Below, one piece after another: positions 45,040 through 57,079 of a DNA stretch of 64,000 bases (the first letter of the stretch is position 1; every line of letters begins with the position of its first letter). A program made the translations under genes and the position numbers. The notes under the pieces are model-generated. The model was not told the origin of the DNA. It was given only the letters and a program-made list of their open reading frames with translations, and made no database searches. This DNA is from Dicyema japonicum (Eukaryota > Dicyemida > Rhombozoa > Dicyemidae), in the NCBI GenBank assembly GCA_011109175.1, contig RDEW01000012.1, positions 76,525-140,524 on the forward strand. Direction: 5' to 3'.

Positions 45040-45310
45040 GAGAATCAGAATGCGCATTGGATGATACAGTACTTCAGGATATCAAAGATCACATGGTAAT
45101 TTTGGATGATGACATTGCGAAATATTTTCCGGATAAATTTGATGACGATTGGGTTCAAAATCCGTTCAAAGTTTAAGTAATACCAGCAAATCTAATCAAC
45201 TTCAAATCAGATATATAATAAATCCCTCGGATATAATTATAATCCAGAAAGAGAGGCATATGAAATTCTCTTCTTCCAAATGTCATACATAAAAGGTCGC
45301 TTAGTGTCAC
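45040..45310 (+). pseudogene. hAT (ZBED/FAM200-like) C-terminal fragment
   Basis: A frame-broken plus-strand reading gives 'LQDIKDHMVILDDDIAKYFP' and then 'FDDDWVQNPFKV'. This is the pattern of the C-terminal part of BED-type hAT transposases (LxxLxxxxxxYFPE...WVRNPF). The expected ending with the dimerisation block is not seen. Related N-terminal text occurs at 52440-52770. Confidence 0.45.
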
Positions 45311-45970
45311 TTTATCTATACGTAGAACATGCCAAAACATTCAAGAGATTTATAACTTTCTTGTTTATCGATCCCGTTTGTCTAACTTGCAAATATTCTT
45401 TGGTTAGCGAATGCCTTCTATTTTTCTCAACTGATATCTGAGTATGCATCAAGTTTTGTCTACATTCTCCACATTTATTAGTTATAAAATAGAATTGGTT
45501 GTGCAAGCACATTATATAAATGCATCTGGTGATTCAAAGTGACTTTCTTCCAAATGCTACATCTTTTTATGTGCATGATAACATTTATTCGAGTGAAGGA
45601 AACCAGTGGCTAACAAGAACGTCACAACCTAGAGCAGACGCTCCCGGAGATCCGACAGGTGTATTTGGTTTTGTGCAGAATTCGGAGACGGAACAGGACA
45701 AAATAGGTTTCACTTGGTCACCAAGTCGTGGAGAAAACTGTCTACTTGTATAGCGAACAGTCCCAACTTACTACCAAACAAATACAATAGTTTTTTGGTA
45801 GTGGCTACCTGACGTTCCCAGATTTCTGTAAGATGGTAGTATAAGAAGCCATAAGGAAGTGTCAATTGTATCGACTATTATGTAGTCCAAGTTGATTGTC
45901 GATTTTTGTTTTGATGGTAAGTTTGAGGAACCTCATTAAATACTAACTAATTGTTTAGAAATATTTTTAA
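45311..45970. other. No supported gene
   Basis: Short frames only. A 77-codon plus frame at 45520-45753 reads 'FTWSPSRGENCLL' near its end, faintly like 'tcacgtggagaaaattgg' in the LINE-B leader region at 34864. This is not enough for a call. Confidence 0.35.
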
Positions 45971-47171
<1,201 letters not shown>

Positions 47172-47590
47172 TATGCAAATATACAGATTATGAAAAAAGA
47201 GCTACGTGTAACTTTTAACACTTTTGATTATCTAATTTTTTATTTTTATTTAATCATTTTTTTTATTTTATTTTTTTAATTAATTAATATATATACAAAA
47301 TATTTTTGTTATTTCATTCTTTTGAAATAGTTTTTCAATTTTTCTTACGATTGAAAGAATTCTTACTGATTTATGGACCTTAGAAATGACATTGTTTTTT
47401 ATATGTAATAGAAATTGTTAATGATATTCATGACCTAATTAAAATTCAGTTCTTGGTATAATTTTAGGTTTTTTTCATATCTAAAAATTAAAGATTAAAT
47501 CATTATATGGGAGAAGTAATTGATTTGCAGTAACGGCCAAAAGTTTTATTCATTTTTAAATTAATAAAGGATTCTTTTTACTGTCTCTAT
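47172..47590. other. Very AT-rich upstream region of MAPKAPK2
   Basis: Dense T and A runs without coding signal; likely the promoter side of the kinase gene. No element could be defined. Confidence 0.4.
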
Positions 47591-48470
47591 TGTCTTATTC
47601 CTATTCTTTACCGACTTCTCCGTTCACTCTGGTAACTTTTAACTGCAAAAGACTTAACCTCACAAAAAACATCAACTGGCATGTGATTTAACGAAATACA
47701 ACATCTCTGTCTGCTGTCCACAAGAGACAAAAACAACTATACAATGTACAGAACTGTTTGGCAAATTCCACTTTTTTACTCTCTCATCGGCCAGCTGACA
47801 TTATGGTCTCGGATTTACAGTCCATCAGGACCTGATTCACTGTGCTACAAGAGTGTAGGCAGCATCTGATCGTGTTGCAGTGCTGCAAATCAAATGCGAA
47901 ATAAAATCAACTCAGTCATTTCCAATATAAATGTATATACCCCAACCGGAGCGCAAGTCTCCACAAATATCGAAGATCTGGAGGCATTTTACTCTACTCT
48001 CATGAGGGTATACAACTCGCTTTTGTCCTCTTATATTCTTCTTGTCGCCGGGGACTGGAACGCCAGGGCTGGGGAAACATGCATTAGAGCACAAAGAAGA
48101 AATCGTCTCAACCTTCCTGGAGAGTCACTGAAACAATTTTGCACGGCGTTCAATCTACTATTATGCAACACTTGTTTCAAGTACTCAGCAAGAAACAAGA
48201 CCACTTGAGTTGGCACCAGGAAAGACAAATCAGGCAACACAATCCGAATATACAGCCAGATTCACTATATTATCTGCAAAGAACATCAGAAAGCCCTCAT
48301 GCAAAATTCGAGGTCATTTGGTAGACTTGAAATTAGCAGCGATCACAAACTTGTCGCTCGGCTAATACTAAACAGAGTTCATGGAATACATGGAAAACGC
48401 AAAGGTATGCCTCAGTACGATACGACACGGAGAGGCTACGTTACAAAGAATCTAATGTGTTCCTCATTTC
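47591..48470 (+). pseudogene. LINE-A endonuclease remnant
   Basis: Readable blocks in order: 'NISVCCPQET' near 47700 (from the LQETK motif), 'YGLGFTVHQDLIH', 'NVYTPTGAQVST', 'LLVAGDWNARAGET' (D and N catalytic pair, about 48042-48080), and 'FNLLLCNTCFKYSARNKTT'. A decayed SDHK region follows near 48340. Stops and frameshifts are frequent. The reverse transcriptase of the same copy appears to resume at 49419 after a hAT insertion and a deletion. Confidence 0.65.
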
Positions 48471-48599
48471 TGACGTAGGCGTCATTCTGTCACATTTAAG
48501 AAGGATCCGGAGGCAATGGTTTTGTATGACCTCTAATTTGTTCTGCGTGGACAAGGGTGTAATCCACGCGACGCAATTGACATGAAAAAGATTATAATT

Positions 48600-49350
48600 T
48601 AAAAAAAATTTTCCCAGCTAAATCATAAATGAATTATAACAATACCGGTGTAATACAGCATCAGAAATAAGAAGCATAAAATTATCCCGTTCAACCATTA
48701 TCTTTCGGATCATCAACAATCTGTGCTATAATATTTTTCTTAGGTGAAGACTCAATTGGCTTGAATGAGATAAAATACGTAATTTTAGTTTGATTGATCC
48801 CATCAAAACCGCGACATATCGTTTGTTTCGGATTTGAGTTTCATCGGTTATCGCAAAATTTTTGTTCTCTAGAAAATAAAATTTGATGAAATACTTGAAT
48901 ATGCCCCTGAACGAAGCTATGTATTCATTTGTAATATATTTGGCACAGTTCTTTGCTTGCGATTGCGAAGAAAGGGAAATTTGGTTGCTTTTTAAAAGAT
49001 CAATGAACAAACGCAGTGATAATTTGTTAAATGGTATGGCACATTTCAGAATAGCCTTAGTCACCTTCAAATCCAAGTTTCCAACTTCAGATTCATTTAA
49101 TTTTTGTTGGCTAAATGTTGTCAAACGATCTATCTATATCATCGAAAAATCCTTATCAACGGAAATTTTATGTTTATTGGACGACCTGTGAAGGTTAACA
49201 AATTGCTTTTTGAGCACTTTACTGTCGTTAAGCATAGTTTACAAAATAACTCATGGTTATCATTTAATTGAAATTCTTTTGGAAATTCGTTAACAATTAA
49301 TGTTGATTTAGTCAGAGAAGACTTAGAAATACAAAAAAACGTGTAAACTA
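48600..49350 (-). pseudogene. hAT-type transposase N-terminal fragment
   Basis: A 132-codon minus frame (48726-49124) reads 'LKVTKAILKCAIPFNKLSLR' and then 'YITNEYIASFRGIFKYF' and 'FAITDETQIRNKRYVAVLMG'. The last block is a close relative of 'SNTDETKIRGQRYVAVII' at 39.2 kb, so the two are copies of one hAT family. Here the N-terminal half is kept and the C-terminal half is lost. Confidence 0.6.
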
Positions 49351-49609
49351 CATGTTGTTTAATATTTATTTAATAAAAAAATAATAATTTGTTGAAATAA
49401 TTTAAAAAAAGTAAAGTTAAAAAAATTTTATGCAGATGACATAGATTTTGTGTCAGAAAATGATCTGGAACTTGGACTTGCTTTAGAGAAAATCCCTAGA
49501 GAATTTATGAATTGGTCTCTGCGAGTTAATCAGGAAAAGATTGAACACATAAGAATCACAAGGGAATTAAGTCCGACCCCGAAAACAGGGGTTTAATAAA
49601 ACAGAGATT

Positions 49610-51001
49610 TTAAACATCAAAATCAATTTTAGAAAAATAATCAGTTAATTTATCCCCAGTTATCCTTTTGCTTCTTACATTTTTCATAAAATTAAGTCGA
49701 AAATCGTAAAATTCTTTGAGCATTTCAGGAGATATGTAAAAAAATTTTTTCTCTAACTGATCAAGAGAATCTTGCGTTTCTCTTAGAATTGTTTCCATGT
49801 CATTGTTTTCTAAACATTCGTCGTAAATATTATCAACGAATTCCTCACTTTCCCCATTCAATGTTTCGTTTAAGGCATTGTTGATCATTTCTTCTGTAAT
49901 GGTATCTTCAATTTTTACGGAATCACGAATCTTTTCAATTTGATTCCAACAATTAAATATTAAACTTGGATCAAGTTTTTCCCAGCTTTTAGAAATTAGC
50001 AGAATTACATGACGAAGGTTTATTTTGTTTATCAACCGTTTGAATTCATCATCATCCTCCTCAAAACACAAATACTGAATCTGATAATCTTTAAAAGTCT
50101 TGATAATTCCCATATCCAATGGTTGCAAATACGGTGTTTTGACAAAAATAAAAACTCAATATTTGAGCATTCTATAGTTTTATGACATCCCGAATTATCA
50201 AGTATTATTAATATTTTTCTGTTGATTGTATAAAATTTTTCGTTCACTCAAGTCAACCAGATCATGAAAATATTTCCAGTCATCCATGGATTTTTAGAGA
50301 GATGAATATGAAGTTTAAAAATCTTTCACATTGAAATTTTTGAGACATCGAGGGTTTTTAAATTTTGTAATAATCTATGGCTCAAGTTTTTCTCCCATAG
50401 AATTGCAACAAAGAAGTACAGTGACTCTTTCTTTTCCCTGTTTAAAGCCAAAAGTATCGTCATTTGATCCGACAAACGACTTTCATGGAGTCATTTTTAT
50501 ATAAAGAGCAGTTTCATCACAATTAAAAACATTTTGTCTTCCATATTGAATAATTTTCTAGTCAAGAATTTTAAAAAACTCATTGATGTAAGTCAAGTCA
50601 CATGAATTTTTTTCTCCACAAATTGATTTAAATTTCAGTTCATGTCGTTTTTTAAATCTGTCAAGCAAGCAGTTTGAAGCTTTGAAAGTATCAAATCCAA
50701 TTTTTGAAGCCGTATATAAGGCAATTTTCTTTATGAAAAGACCTGATATTGGAACCTTATCTTCGCGTAGTTTCTGAAATATTTCAAAAACTTGATCATC
50801 GAATTTAGATTTCTCACAATAAGGCATAGGATCCTCATCCGTGTTTACAGTTCCTTGTTCAAGAAAAGGTACAATTGTTTTTTTTATTCGCGAAATCATG
50901 CCTTTACTAGTTTTGTACTTTTTAATTATCTGTCTTTCAGATAATTTGTTCTTCAATATCAATTTAGATATCGTTAATTTTGTTTCGTAGTTGATAACCA
51001 T
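49610..51001 (-). pseudogene. Tigger-like (CENP-B family) transposase
   Basis: The N-terminal 147 codons (50558-51001) are open. They start 'MVINYETKLTISKLILKNKL' with a psq-type helix-turn-helix ('SERQIIKKYKTSKGMISRIK'), then a CENP-B-type HTH with 'ASNCLLDRFKKRHELKFKSI'. The DDE core (50.1-50.55 kb) is broken by stops. 'FNCDETALYIK' is recognisable for the first D and 'ILDNSGCHK' for the second (frame-shifted). The C-terminal 172 codons (49610-50128) are open, starting 'MQPLDMGIIKTFKDYQIQYL', the QPLD block typical of this family. Roughly two frameshifts and two stops inactivate it. Confidence 0.8.
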
Positions 51002-51008
51002 TCACAAC

Positions 51009-51256
51009 AAAAAATGTAATAATAATAATAATAATAACAGCCTTTTTCACGGAGCCGTGGTATTAGCTCCGCATAGGCAGGACACACACTTTATTTAAGT
51101 AAAGAACAGTTAATTTTAACTAATCGTAGAACCAAGGAATGATCTTCACTTCTTTTTTTTTCTTTTTCTTGTGTGAGTGTCCTTTCTAGACAATCCAGTT
51201 CCGCAGTGAGTATTCACTGATGACGGCGTCACTCGTCAAACCACAAAAAAATGTAA
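51009..51256 (-). mobile_element. SINE copy, 5'-truncated, inside Tigger
   Basis: It matches the SINE at 29.9 kb in reverse from 'gtttgacgagtgacgccgtc' through the AATAAA to the tail. The ATT triplets lie at 51020-51036 at the left. The tRNA-like head is missing. The flanks 'aaaaaatgtaa' at 51009-51019 and 51246-51256 form the target duplication. It inserted next to the transposase start codon. Confidence 0.8.
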
Positions 51257-52099
51257 ATAAACGTGTAAATTAAAATTATATATTTATTAATAAAATATAA
51301 TTTTATTTACTTATAATTTCATTCCCCACAATTTTATAGTGCCCCAAAATTTCCATATTTTTTATCGATTTTCCATTTTACTCTGCCAAAATATTGGCCA
51401 AAAAAATGCCCCAAAATGCGGGGTGCCCCACCCCTGGGGTCTGCCCCAATTCGGGGTCGGACTGTATATTGTGAAAATTGGAGGAAAAAATAAATTGGGA
51501 TCCTTACTTGGTGATAGTGAGGACATAATGTATAGAAGAGTTCTAGCCATTGCCATGTATAAGAAAATGCAGAAGATATGGAGTCGACAAAAACTAATAA
51601 AAACAAATTTAAGAATAAGACTATACAACGCATATATAAAGCCGATGCTTATGTACAACTCAGGTACATGGAGGTCACAGAGCTCACGAAAATGGATATA
51701 TTTCATCGAAAACAATTACGCAATTTAATGGGCCTAGGTTGGCACAAGAAGATTTCAAATAAGAAATTATAATCTGTGGCACAATCGAGGCCAATAAGCA
51801 TCGACATTATTGAATCAAGATGAGACTGTTTAAGCACGTGCTTAGAATAGACATAAACGCCCCTGTAAATATAATAATGGACAATTACTTTAACAATGAG
51901 AACAAACCATCGTTCAGAGGAAAACCCAGAGTCACTCTACCCGTGACTCTGAACAAGGATCTTAATGGAAGAAAACTTAAATCTGCAGAAGACCTAGAAG
52001 ATCTAAGGACAGATGCGCAAAGCATAGGGCGATGGAGATGCCTAGTGAAGCAGATTTTGAGACGTGTGGCACAAACGGGACCTTAGTTAATATAACGTT

Positions 52100-52250
52100 T
52101 TTTTTTTTTTTTAACCCCAAGAGCACCAAGAGAGAAAGAATTAACTTGCTAAATTAAGTAATCCCAGCCTCCAACATCTCCGCCAGTGAACCAACAGCGT
52201 TCTGAAGTGTCTAACGTTCTTTGGTTCTGTGAAATGCTTTTAATAATAAT
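52100..52250 (-). mobile_element. Short LINE-B 3' end
   Basis: The minus strand gives a C-terminus 'MLEAGIT' and stop, then 'ttctttctctcttgg' and 'tcttggggtta', followed by a run of about 16 A residues (the T run at 52092-52107). This is the same 3' end seen for the LINE-B copies at 32.8 kb and 53.5 kb. Only about 130 bp remain, so it is a severely 5'-truncated insertion. Confidence 0.6.
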
Positions 52251-52430
52251 AATAAAATTTAACCTTACGATTTATTTTTTTAACTTTTTAATGTTTTTAA
52301 ATGTAAAGGGAGAACGTTTAAAAATAATGAAAAAACAGAATTTGTTTAATTTTAATATAAAATAAACAAATTAACTTTATCACCCCTACTCATGACTGAC
52401 GATGAAGCTTCCAATATTAGTAGTCCTGGC
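52251..52430. other. AT-rich stretch with a possible hAT end
   Basis: The complement at 52391 reads 'taggggtgataaagttaa', similar to 'tagggtgat' at 38249. It may be one end of the hAT element whose N-terminal gene part follows. Confidence 0.3.
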
Positions 52431-52439
52431 AGACTGTTT

Positions 52440-52770
52440 CTAATAATGCTGAACATTCAATTTTAATATTTTTTGAGTTTTTCCACAGCAAGTTTTCTTG
52501 CATCGCCAATTGGATATTTTCTTGAAAAATCAACATGCTTTGAATTAAAGTGTCTTTCCAGATTTGACTTTTTGTTCTGGTAGAATGTTTTTGGAAGGTG
52601 ATCTGAAATGATGGCAAAAGACTCAGTCCATTGAGGTTGAAAAAGACGTTTTCTATCCGTTTTTTACTTTTCTTCTTATTTATAGACATAATTGAAGAGC
52701 CGCAAACAGAATTTGTGATTAAACGAGTAAGATTTTTAAAATTGCAAAAAATATGTAATAATTTTTTTGT
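52440..52770 (-). pseudogene. BED/ZBED-type hAT N-terminal fragment
   Basis: In one minus frame the text reads 'TESFAIISDHLPKTFYQNKK' and then 'SNLERHFNSKHVDFSRKYP' and 'ARKLAVEKLKK'. This is the half-finger NxxRHFxxKHxxFxxKYP found at the N-terminus of ZBED/FAM200-type hAT transposases. Stops follow near 52450 and no core domain is present. Confidence 0.5.
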
Positions 52771-53510
52771 TATAGACAATTATTTAACAAAGAAATCAAA
52801 TGTTAATTGAGGAAGCCTGCAGCGTGGATCGCGAACGAGTTTCCTCGGAGTTTGGCCATTCCAATCTTTTGTCTCAGCCAGAACCCTTCTTTTTGATCCC
52901 TTTTTTTCTAACAAGCATTCTTCCGAGTTCGCGCAAGAACCATTATGTAATAATAAAAATAACAATAACAATTAGGTTGTTACGAGCAATAATGTTTTCC
53001 ACAACAGCTGTTTGTCGAGAACAATAGGTTGCCTCGGTTATTGAAAGCACGCACTCCAGACTCGGTCGTGTCCACAGAGGTGGATGGGCTATTCTCTTGG
53101 AAGGGTTCAGGTCTAATTTTGGAGAAAAAATAAAAATGCCTGAGTTCAGAAAACTGATAACGCCCAAAAACGGCAACAATTACCAAATGAACATGATTCG
53201 AAGGGAGGCCTGATATGTCTTCGACATCTATTGAGGCCAAGTTATATGCTTGTTGTGAACGTACTTTTATTGAGGATTTACGGACGAATCAGTCAATTGA
53301 TAATTCTTCAAGACCAAGACTACCTACTAAAAGGACCCGCCTATTACTACCCGAAAGTCATAGAGGGTTCAGAAAAGGAAGATCAACAGCTGATGCAGTA
53401 TGGAGTCACAGATGGAGATGTGCAACACATCAAAGATATTGCAATGCCACCCACATTCTGGGAATAGATCTATCAAAAGCATTTGACTCGATTAACAGGA
53501 ACAAATTGAT

Positions 53511-56500
53511 TTATTTTTATTTTAATAACCCCGGGAACACTGAGAAAGAAAGACAAAAGAGTCAGACAGTTAGGTGATCCCAGTCCTCGCAATCACTTGT
53601 GCCATTCGACGTCTGTGATCTTCCATCGTCCCCACTACTTTCCGGAAGAGCCTTCTCTCGGTCTTCAGAGGAATCCGATCGGGGAGGGGAATTTCTTATC
53701 CAATCGGTTTTCTCTTGCCATGGGGAGGATCAGGCAAAGCGGATTTCCATCTTCCTCACAGAAGCGAAGAAATCCGGAGCCACGACTACGGATCTTAGCT
53801 TCCATGAGTAGTGGGTCGACTGTTGATCCATTACGTGGGGAAAGCATACTGATTGTTTTCCTGTATATCGAGTTGATTCTTTGGACCAAAGACTCCGATA
53901 GCCCGAATCTCCATGCAACGGAGGCATACTCAATGGCAGGCGCGATTGTTTGTTGGTAGAGTGTAGAAACGGAAAAGTCCATGTTCCTCGTGGTCCTCCG
54001 AACAAGGGCGCGTATAACGTTAACTTTCTGGAGGCCCCTGGTGATCATGTCTGTTGCGTGGGAGTTGAATTTGAGAAGGCTGTCGTACTTGACTCCAAGG
54101 ACAGTGGGGGACCTTGTCACTGGAATCCTAGTGGGACCAATGAAAAGACTCGGTTCATCCTTGGAACGACGGTCCGACGTGAATGTGGAACAGATAGACC
54201 TTGGTTGCAGAAATCGTTAGTCGATTGCCAACAATCCAATCATGGAGAATGTCCAATTTTGTCTGAGTTTTAAGGGATGCGACTTGCGTCGAGCGGTTCC
54301 GTATTGCAATGACTACATCGACTGCGTAGGATAATAGCAGGGAATCTTCGTCTCCATCATTAGGTAGGTCGTGTAGGAAAGGTTGAATAGAATTGGTGAA
54401 AGTGGAGACCCCTGGGGTACCCCGTTCGGTAGTAATCGTGATCTAGATCTGAGATCACCACTGACTACTCTTCCACGTCTTCCAGACAAAAAGTTGGCCA
54501 GCCATAATTTCACATTCGGACGAATATTAGTAGAAAATATTTTTCCAACCAGATTTTCCTCGAAACAGTGTCAAAGGCTTTGTTGATGTCAATAGAAACC
54601 AAGATTGTGCGTTTGTGAGGCGGAGGATGGGTGTTAAAACCGTCGGCAATGAACTGCGATAAAGTTGCCAAGTATGTAGCGGTGGACCTACCGCGGAGGA
54701 AACCATGTTGAAATATAGGACGCGGAAGATACGGAATAATGACTGATAATACAAGTTTCTCCATAATTTTTGACAGTGTGCTGGTAACGGAAATAGGCCT
54801 GTAGGATGCAGGTTCTGGTCTCTAGTTCCCGCCTTCAATATCGGTCTGATGATAGAATTCTTCCAAATCTTGGAATAATATTATAGTTAATGGACAGGTT
54901 GTATATATGCGTGAGGTAGCCAATTGCGTAGTGGCTTAGGTGTTTTAGGTGAATAGAAGATACTTTGTCAGGCCCGCACGCCCGTGAGCTCTTTAATCTG
55001 GTGATCACATCCAAGACTTGGTCATCTGTGAATAGTTCGTGGTAAGGTTCCTTCTTCGGTTTATGGGCACGCACCTTAATGTCCAGGTGTTTCGAGAATG
55101 GTTTGAAGCTAATTCCAGCGTAATGTTTCATAAGGGTGTTAGGATGTAGGTGGCATAAGTGTTCAGGAGAAGACTTTCCGGTTCCGTCTGCATCATCCAG
55201 CTCCGACTTGACTTGTTTAAGAGTTTTCCAGAAATGTCGGGATGTACTTTTCCTGTCGAGGTGGTTAACTAGATGCTGCCATTTCTTGTCCTTGTGTTCT
55301 TTTATGCTCTGACAGATCTTTTATTCAGCTGTCTGAGGACTGTCAAAGACTTCATGTCCAACAGATGGCATCTCTTCAGCCGGTCTCTTTGTTTTATAAG
55401 ACTTATTGTATAAGAGCTGAGGGTAGGAATATATGACGAATAAAAATATGGTCAGCTTTCTGAATGGCAGCGCTGATAATTTCTGCGGCCTCGTCAATAG
55501 AGCGCATTGGGAGGATAATCTCCGGCCAAGAATTTATCCACAAGGTTACTGAAACCAGACCAGTCAACCTTCGTATAATCCTTGAATTTTTTTGATTCCG
55601 CCGGCCGTCTCCTGTATCGTCGAAGACCTCTCAATTTTAGAAGGATTGGATTGTGATCACTGGAGAAGCCGTAAAAGACGTTCCAGGAAATGAGTCCAGC
55701 CAGAGAAGGTGAGCATAGTGTTAAGTCGGGGGATGTGCAGCTATCAGTCATCCTTAATGGGGTCCTCGTATGTGAGTTAGGGTTGTTCAGTATAATCAGG
55801 TCAGGAAGATAATTTGCAATGAGTTCCCCTCGGTTATTAGAGGATTGGGAAGTGAGCCAAACTGGATGTCGTGCATTAAGATCCCCACATAACAGTAGAT
55901 TTTTCAATGTTGAAATGCGTGATAAATCAGGGGTGTAAGATGACGGACACGATCCTTGTGGAGGAATATATAAATTAGCCAAATGGATCCAAAAGGACGG
56001 GAATAACTCGATTTTGACAGTAATCTGCTCCAAAGTCTTGTCGGAGCCAAGAAGCTCTGAGGTTCGTTGAGTTGTATCCATAAAAGGAATATCGTTCTTT
56101 ATAATAGTAAGTAGTCCTCCTCCGCGTCCTCCCTGACGATCTTTACGGATCACTGTGTATCCGGGAAAAGAGGGTGTTGGTATGGAGGGAGATAGCTTGG
56201 ACTCCTGTATTAAAGCGAGGTCAGCCTCATTTTCGCGGAGGCTGGCCCGGAGTTCAAAGATTTTCTTCCTGTTCCCATTCGTATTCAGTTGTATAATTGT
56301 AAAACCTCTCCATGGAACAGAATTGGTTTCGACGTCCCCACATAGAAGAATCAAAAGTCTGGATAAATGGGGACACCAGACAGAGTCGAAACACAGGAGA
56401 TGAGAGGACCACCGGACGGTGGGGAGAAGCTGTTGGCTCTTTTCGTTCCATTTTGGAATGGGTGACACCGTTTCTGGTGAGCCACACGACATCACGCTAA

Positions 56501-56515
56501 CATTCAAAATTTTTA
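53511..56515 (-). mobile_element. Near full-length LINE-B insertion
   Basis: A 3.0-kb LINE in minus orientation is flanked by 'aacaaattgat' at 53500-53510 and 56516-56526. The 5' end (56515) leads into the leader and endonuclease frame. The 3' end (53511) is an A-rich tail ('aaaataaaaataaa' on its sense strand). Its RT and C-terminus are spread over minus frames at 54835-55131, 54510-54764, 54313-54513 and 53665-54120. Readable blocks are 'GPDKVSSIHLKHL', 'FQHGFLRGRSTATYL', 'ILVSIDINKAFDTVSR', 'LLPNGVPQGSPLSPILF' and 'SPTVLGVKYDSLLKF'. The YADD box is damaged ('SYAVDVVIAI' in another frame). The terminus reads 'MAQVIARTGIT'. A handful of frameshifts inactivate it. Confidence 0.87.
55494..56507 (-). 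CDS. LINE-B leader and APE endonuclease (open 337 codons)
   Basis: An open frame from ATG 56507 to 55494. Residues 51-65 read 'LLILLCGDVETNSVP', a decayed 2A-like motif (consensus ends NPGP). The endonuclease follows: 'IIQLNTNGNRKKIFELRASL', 'LALIQESKL' (catalytic E), 'GGRGGGLLTIIKNDI', 'LANLYIPPQG', 'LLLCGDLNARHPVWL' (catalytic D and N), 'SPDLTLCSPSLAGLISWNVF' and 'SSDHNPILL' (catalytic D-H pair). All key residues are present. The frame ends in the linker before the RT because of a stop at 55494. Product role: nicking target DNA. Confidence 0.8.
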   Translation of the reverse strand: MNVSVMSCGSPETVSPIPKWNEKSQQLLPTVRWSSHLLCFDSVWCPHLSRLLILLCGDVETNSVPWRGFTIIQLNTNGNRKKIFELRASLRENEADLALIQESKLSPSIPTPSFPGYTVIRKDRQGGRGGGLLTIIKNDIPFMDTTQRTSELLGSDKTLEQITVKIELFPSFWIHLANLYIPPQGSCPSSYTPDLSRISTLKNLLLCGDLNARHPVWLTSQSSNNRGELIANYLPDLIILNNPNSHTRTPLRMTDSCTSPDLTLCSPSLAGLISWNVFYGFSSDHNPILLKLRGLRRYRRRPAESKKFKDYTKVDWSGFSNLVDKFLAGDYPPNALY

Positions 56516-56839
56516 AACAAATTGATGATATTGCTGGAAGGGTTTATTGACGAATCGAGAATAAGAATAATCCAAATCCTTCTATCTAACACAGAGTTAG
56601 GAAAAACCTACTCAAGAAAATTTGAAACAAATACAGGCACTCCTCAAGGAGACTCCCTCTTTCCGCTACTATTCACAATATACTTGGAGGCCGCTATGAG
56701 GGAACTGAGAACATTATAACAAAGAAAAATAGATGTGATTTTCTGATGATGTCGACCTCATTTCTGAAGACAAAGAATTCCTGGAACATGTACTAGAAAA
56801 AGCACCAGATATACTTGGTTTTCTCACCGTAAACAGGGA

Positions 56840-57079
56840 AAAACAGAACGGACAGTCTCGAGATCATATCCTCTCGTTGGAGACTTTTTGGACACGTCCT
56901 GAGGTTGGATCCGAAGCCTTGATACGAATAAACTATGGAAGTCCAGTCACTCGACCAATACGTGTTTCTGTGAGGTCGAGGGAGGAGCATCGGGCCAAGA
57001 TGAGGTCCCTGCTAGAGCGTGCTGGGATCACGTGATTAGTTAGTTTGTGTAACCGTGGTCTCTGGTGTCAATATTATTA
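56840..57079 (+). pseudogene. LINE C-terminal fragment ending -RAGIT
   Basis: After frame correction the plus strand reads 'SSRWRLFGHVLRLDPK', 'INYGSPVTRPIRVSV' and 'REEHRAKMRSLLERAGIT' with a stop at 57034, then a short 3' region ('gtaaccgtggtctctgg', also found near 44180) and ATT triplets to about 57079. It is joined directly to the LINE-A remnant at 56.5-56.8 kb and may be the rest of that copy or a separate one. Confidence 0.55.

Larger units (their letters stand above)
49570..51464. mobile_element. pogo/Tigger-like DNA transposon
   Basis: Ends are inverted: 'agtccgaccccgaa' at 49570-49583, and the complement of 51450-51464 reads 'cagtccgaccccgaa'. CAGT-starting termini next to TA are typical of the pogo/Tigger group. 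TA follows the right end (51465-51466) and the left end is preceded by 'tta', with the initial C lost. The transposase gene lies inside on the minus strand, and a SINE sits between its start codon and the right end. The insertion interrupts a LINE-A reverse transcriptase. Confidence 0.8.
49419..52085 (+). pseudogene. LINE-A 3' half, split by a Tigger element
   Basis: The left part (49419-49569) reads 'FYADDIDFVSENDLEL' (catalytic YADD) and 'MNWSLRVNQEKIEHIRI'. The right part resumes at 51465 with 'VKIGGKNKLGSLLGDSEDI', 'LRIRLYNAYIKPMLMYNSGT', then 'RLFKHVLRIDINAPVNIIMD' and 'SFRGKPRVTLP' to the stop at about 52084. These blocks are contiguous in the intact LINE-A protein, so the intervening 1.9 kb is an insertion. 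The copy also has its own frameshifts. Confidence 0.78.
53231..56760 (+). pseudogene. LINE-A reverse transcriptase, split by a LINE-B insertion
   Basis: The left part (to 53510) reads 'HRGFRKGRSTADAVWSHRWR' and 'ILGIDLSKAFDSINRNKL' (catalytic D). The right part starts at 56516 with 'LMILLEGFIDESRIRIIQIL' and 'NTGTPQGDSLFPLLFTIYLE', then breaks before YADD ('SDDVDLISEDKEFLE' after frame change). Joining at the 11-bp duplication restores one uninterrupted frame across the site, so the RT was open at that point when LINE-B inserted. The upstream endonuclease is missing. Confidence 0.8.

Noticed and set aside
39887-45146. 24-bp identity 'atattttccggataaatt...' at 39885 and 45123
   Set aside because: It is short and lies in unrelated contexts (a LINE-Y fragment and a hAT fragment). 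It may be a shared repeat piece, but nothing else supports a relation.
52780-53230. Several 60-90-codon frames over 52.78-53.24 kb on both strands
   Set aside because: They overlap each other, have no known motif and no conserved neighbours, and look like chance openings in a slightly GC-richer stretch.
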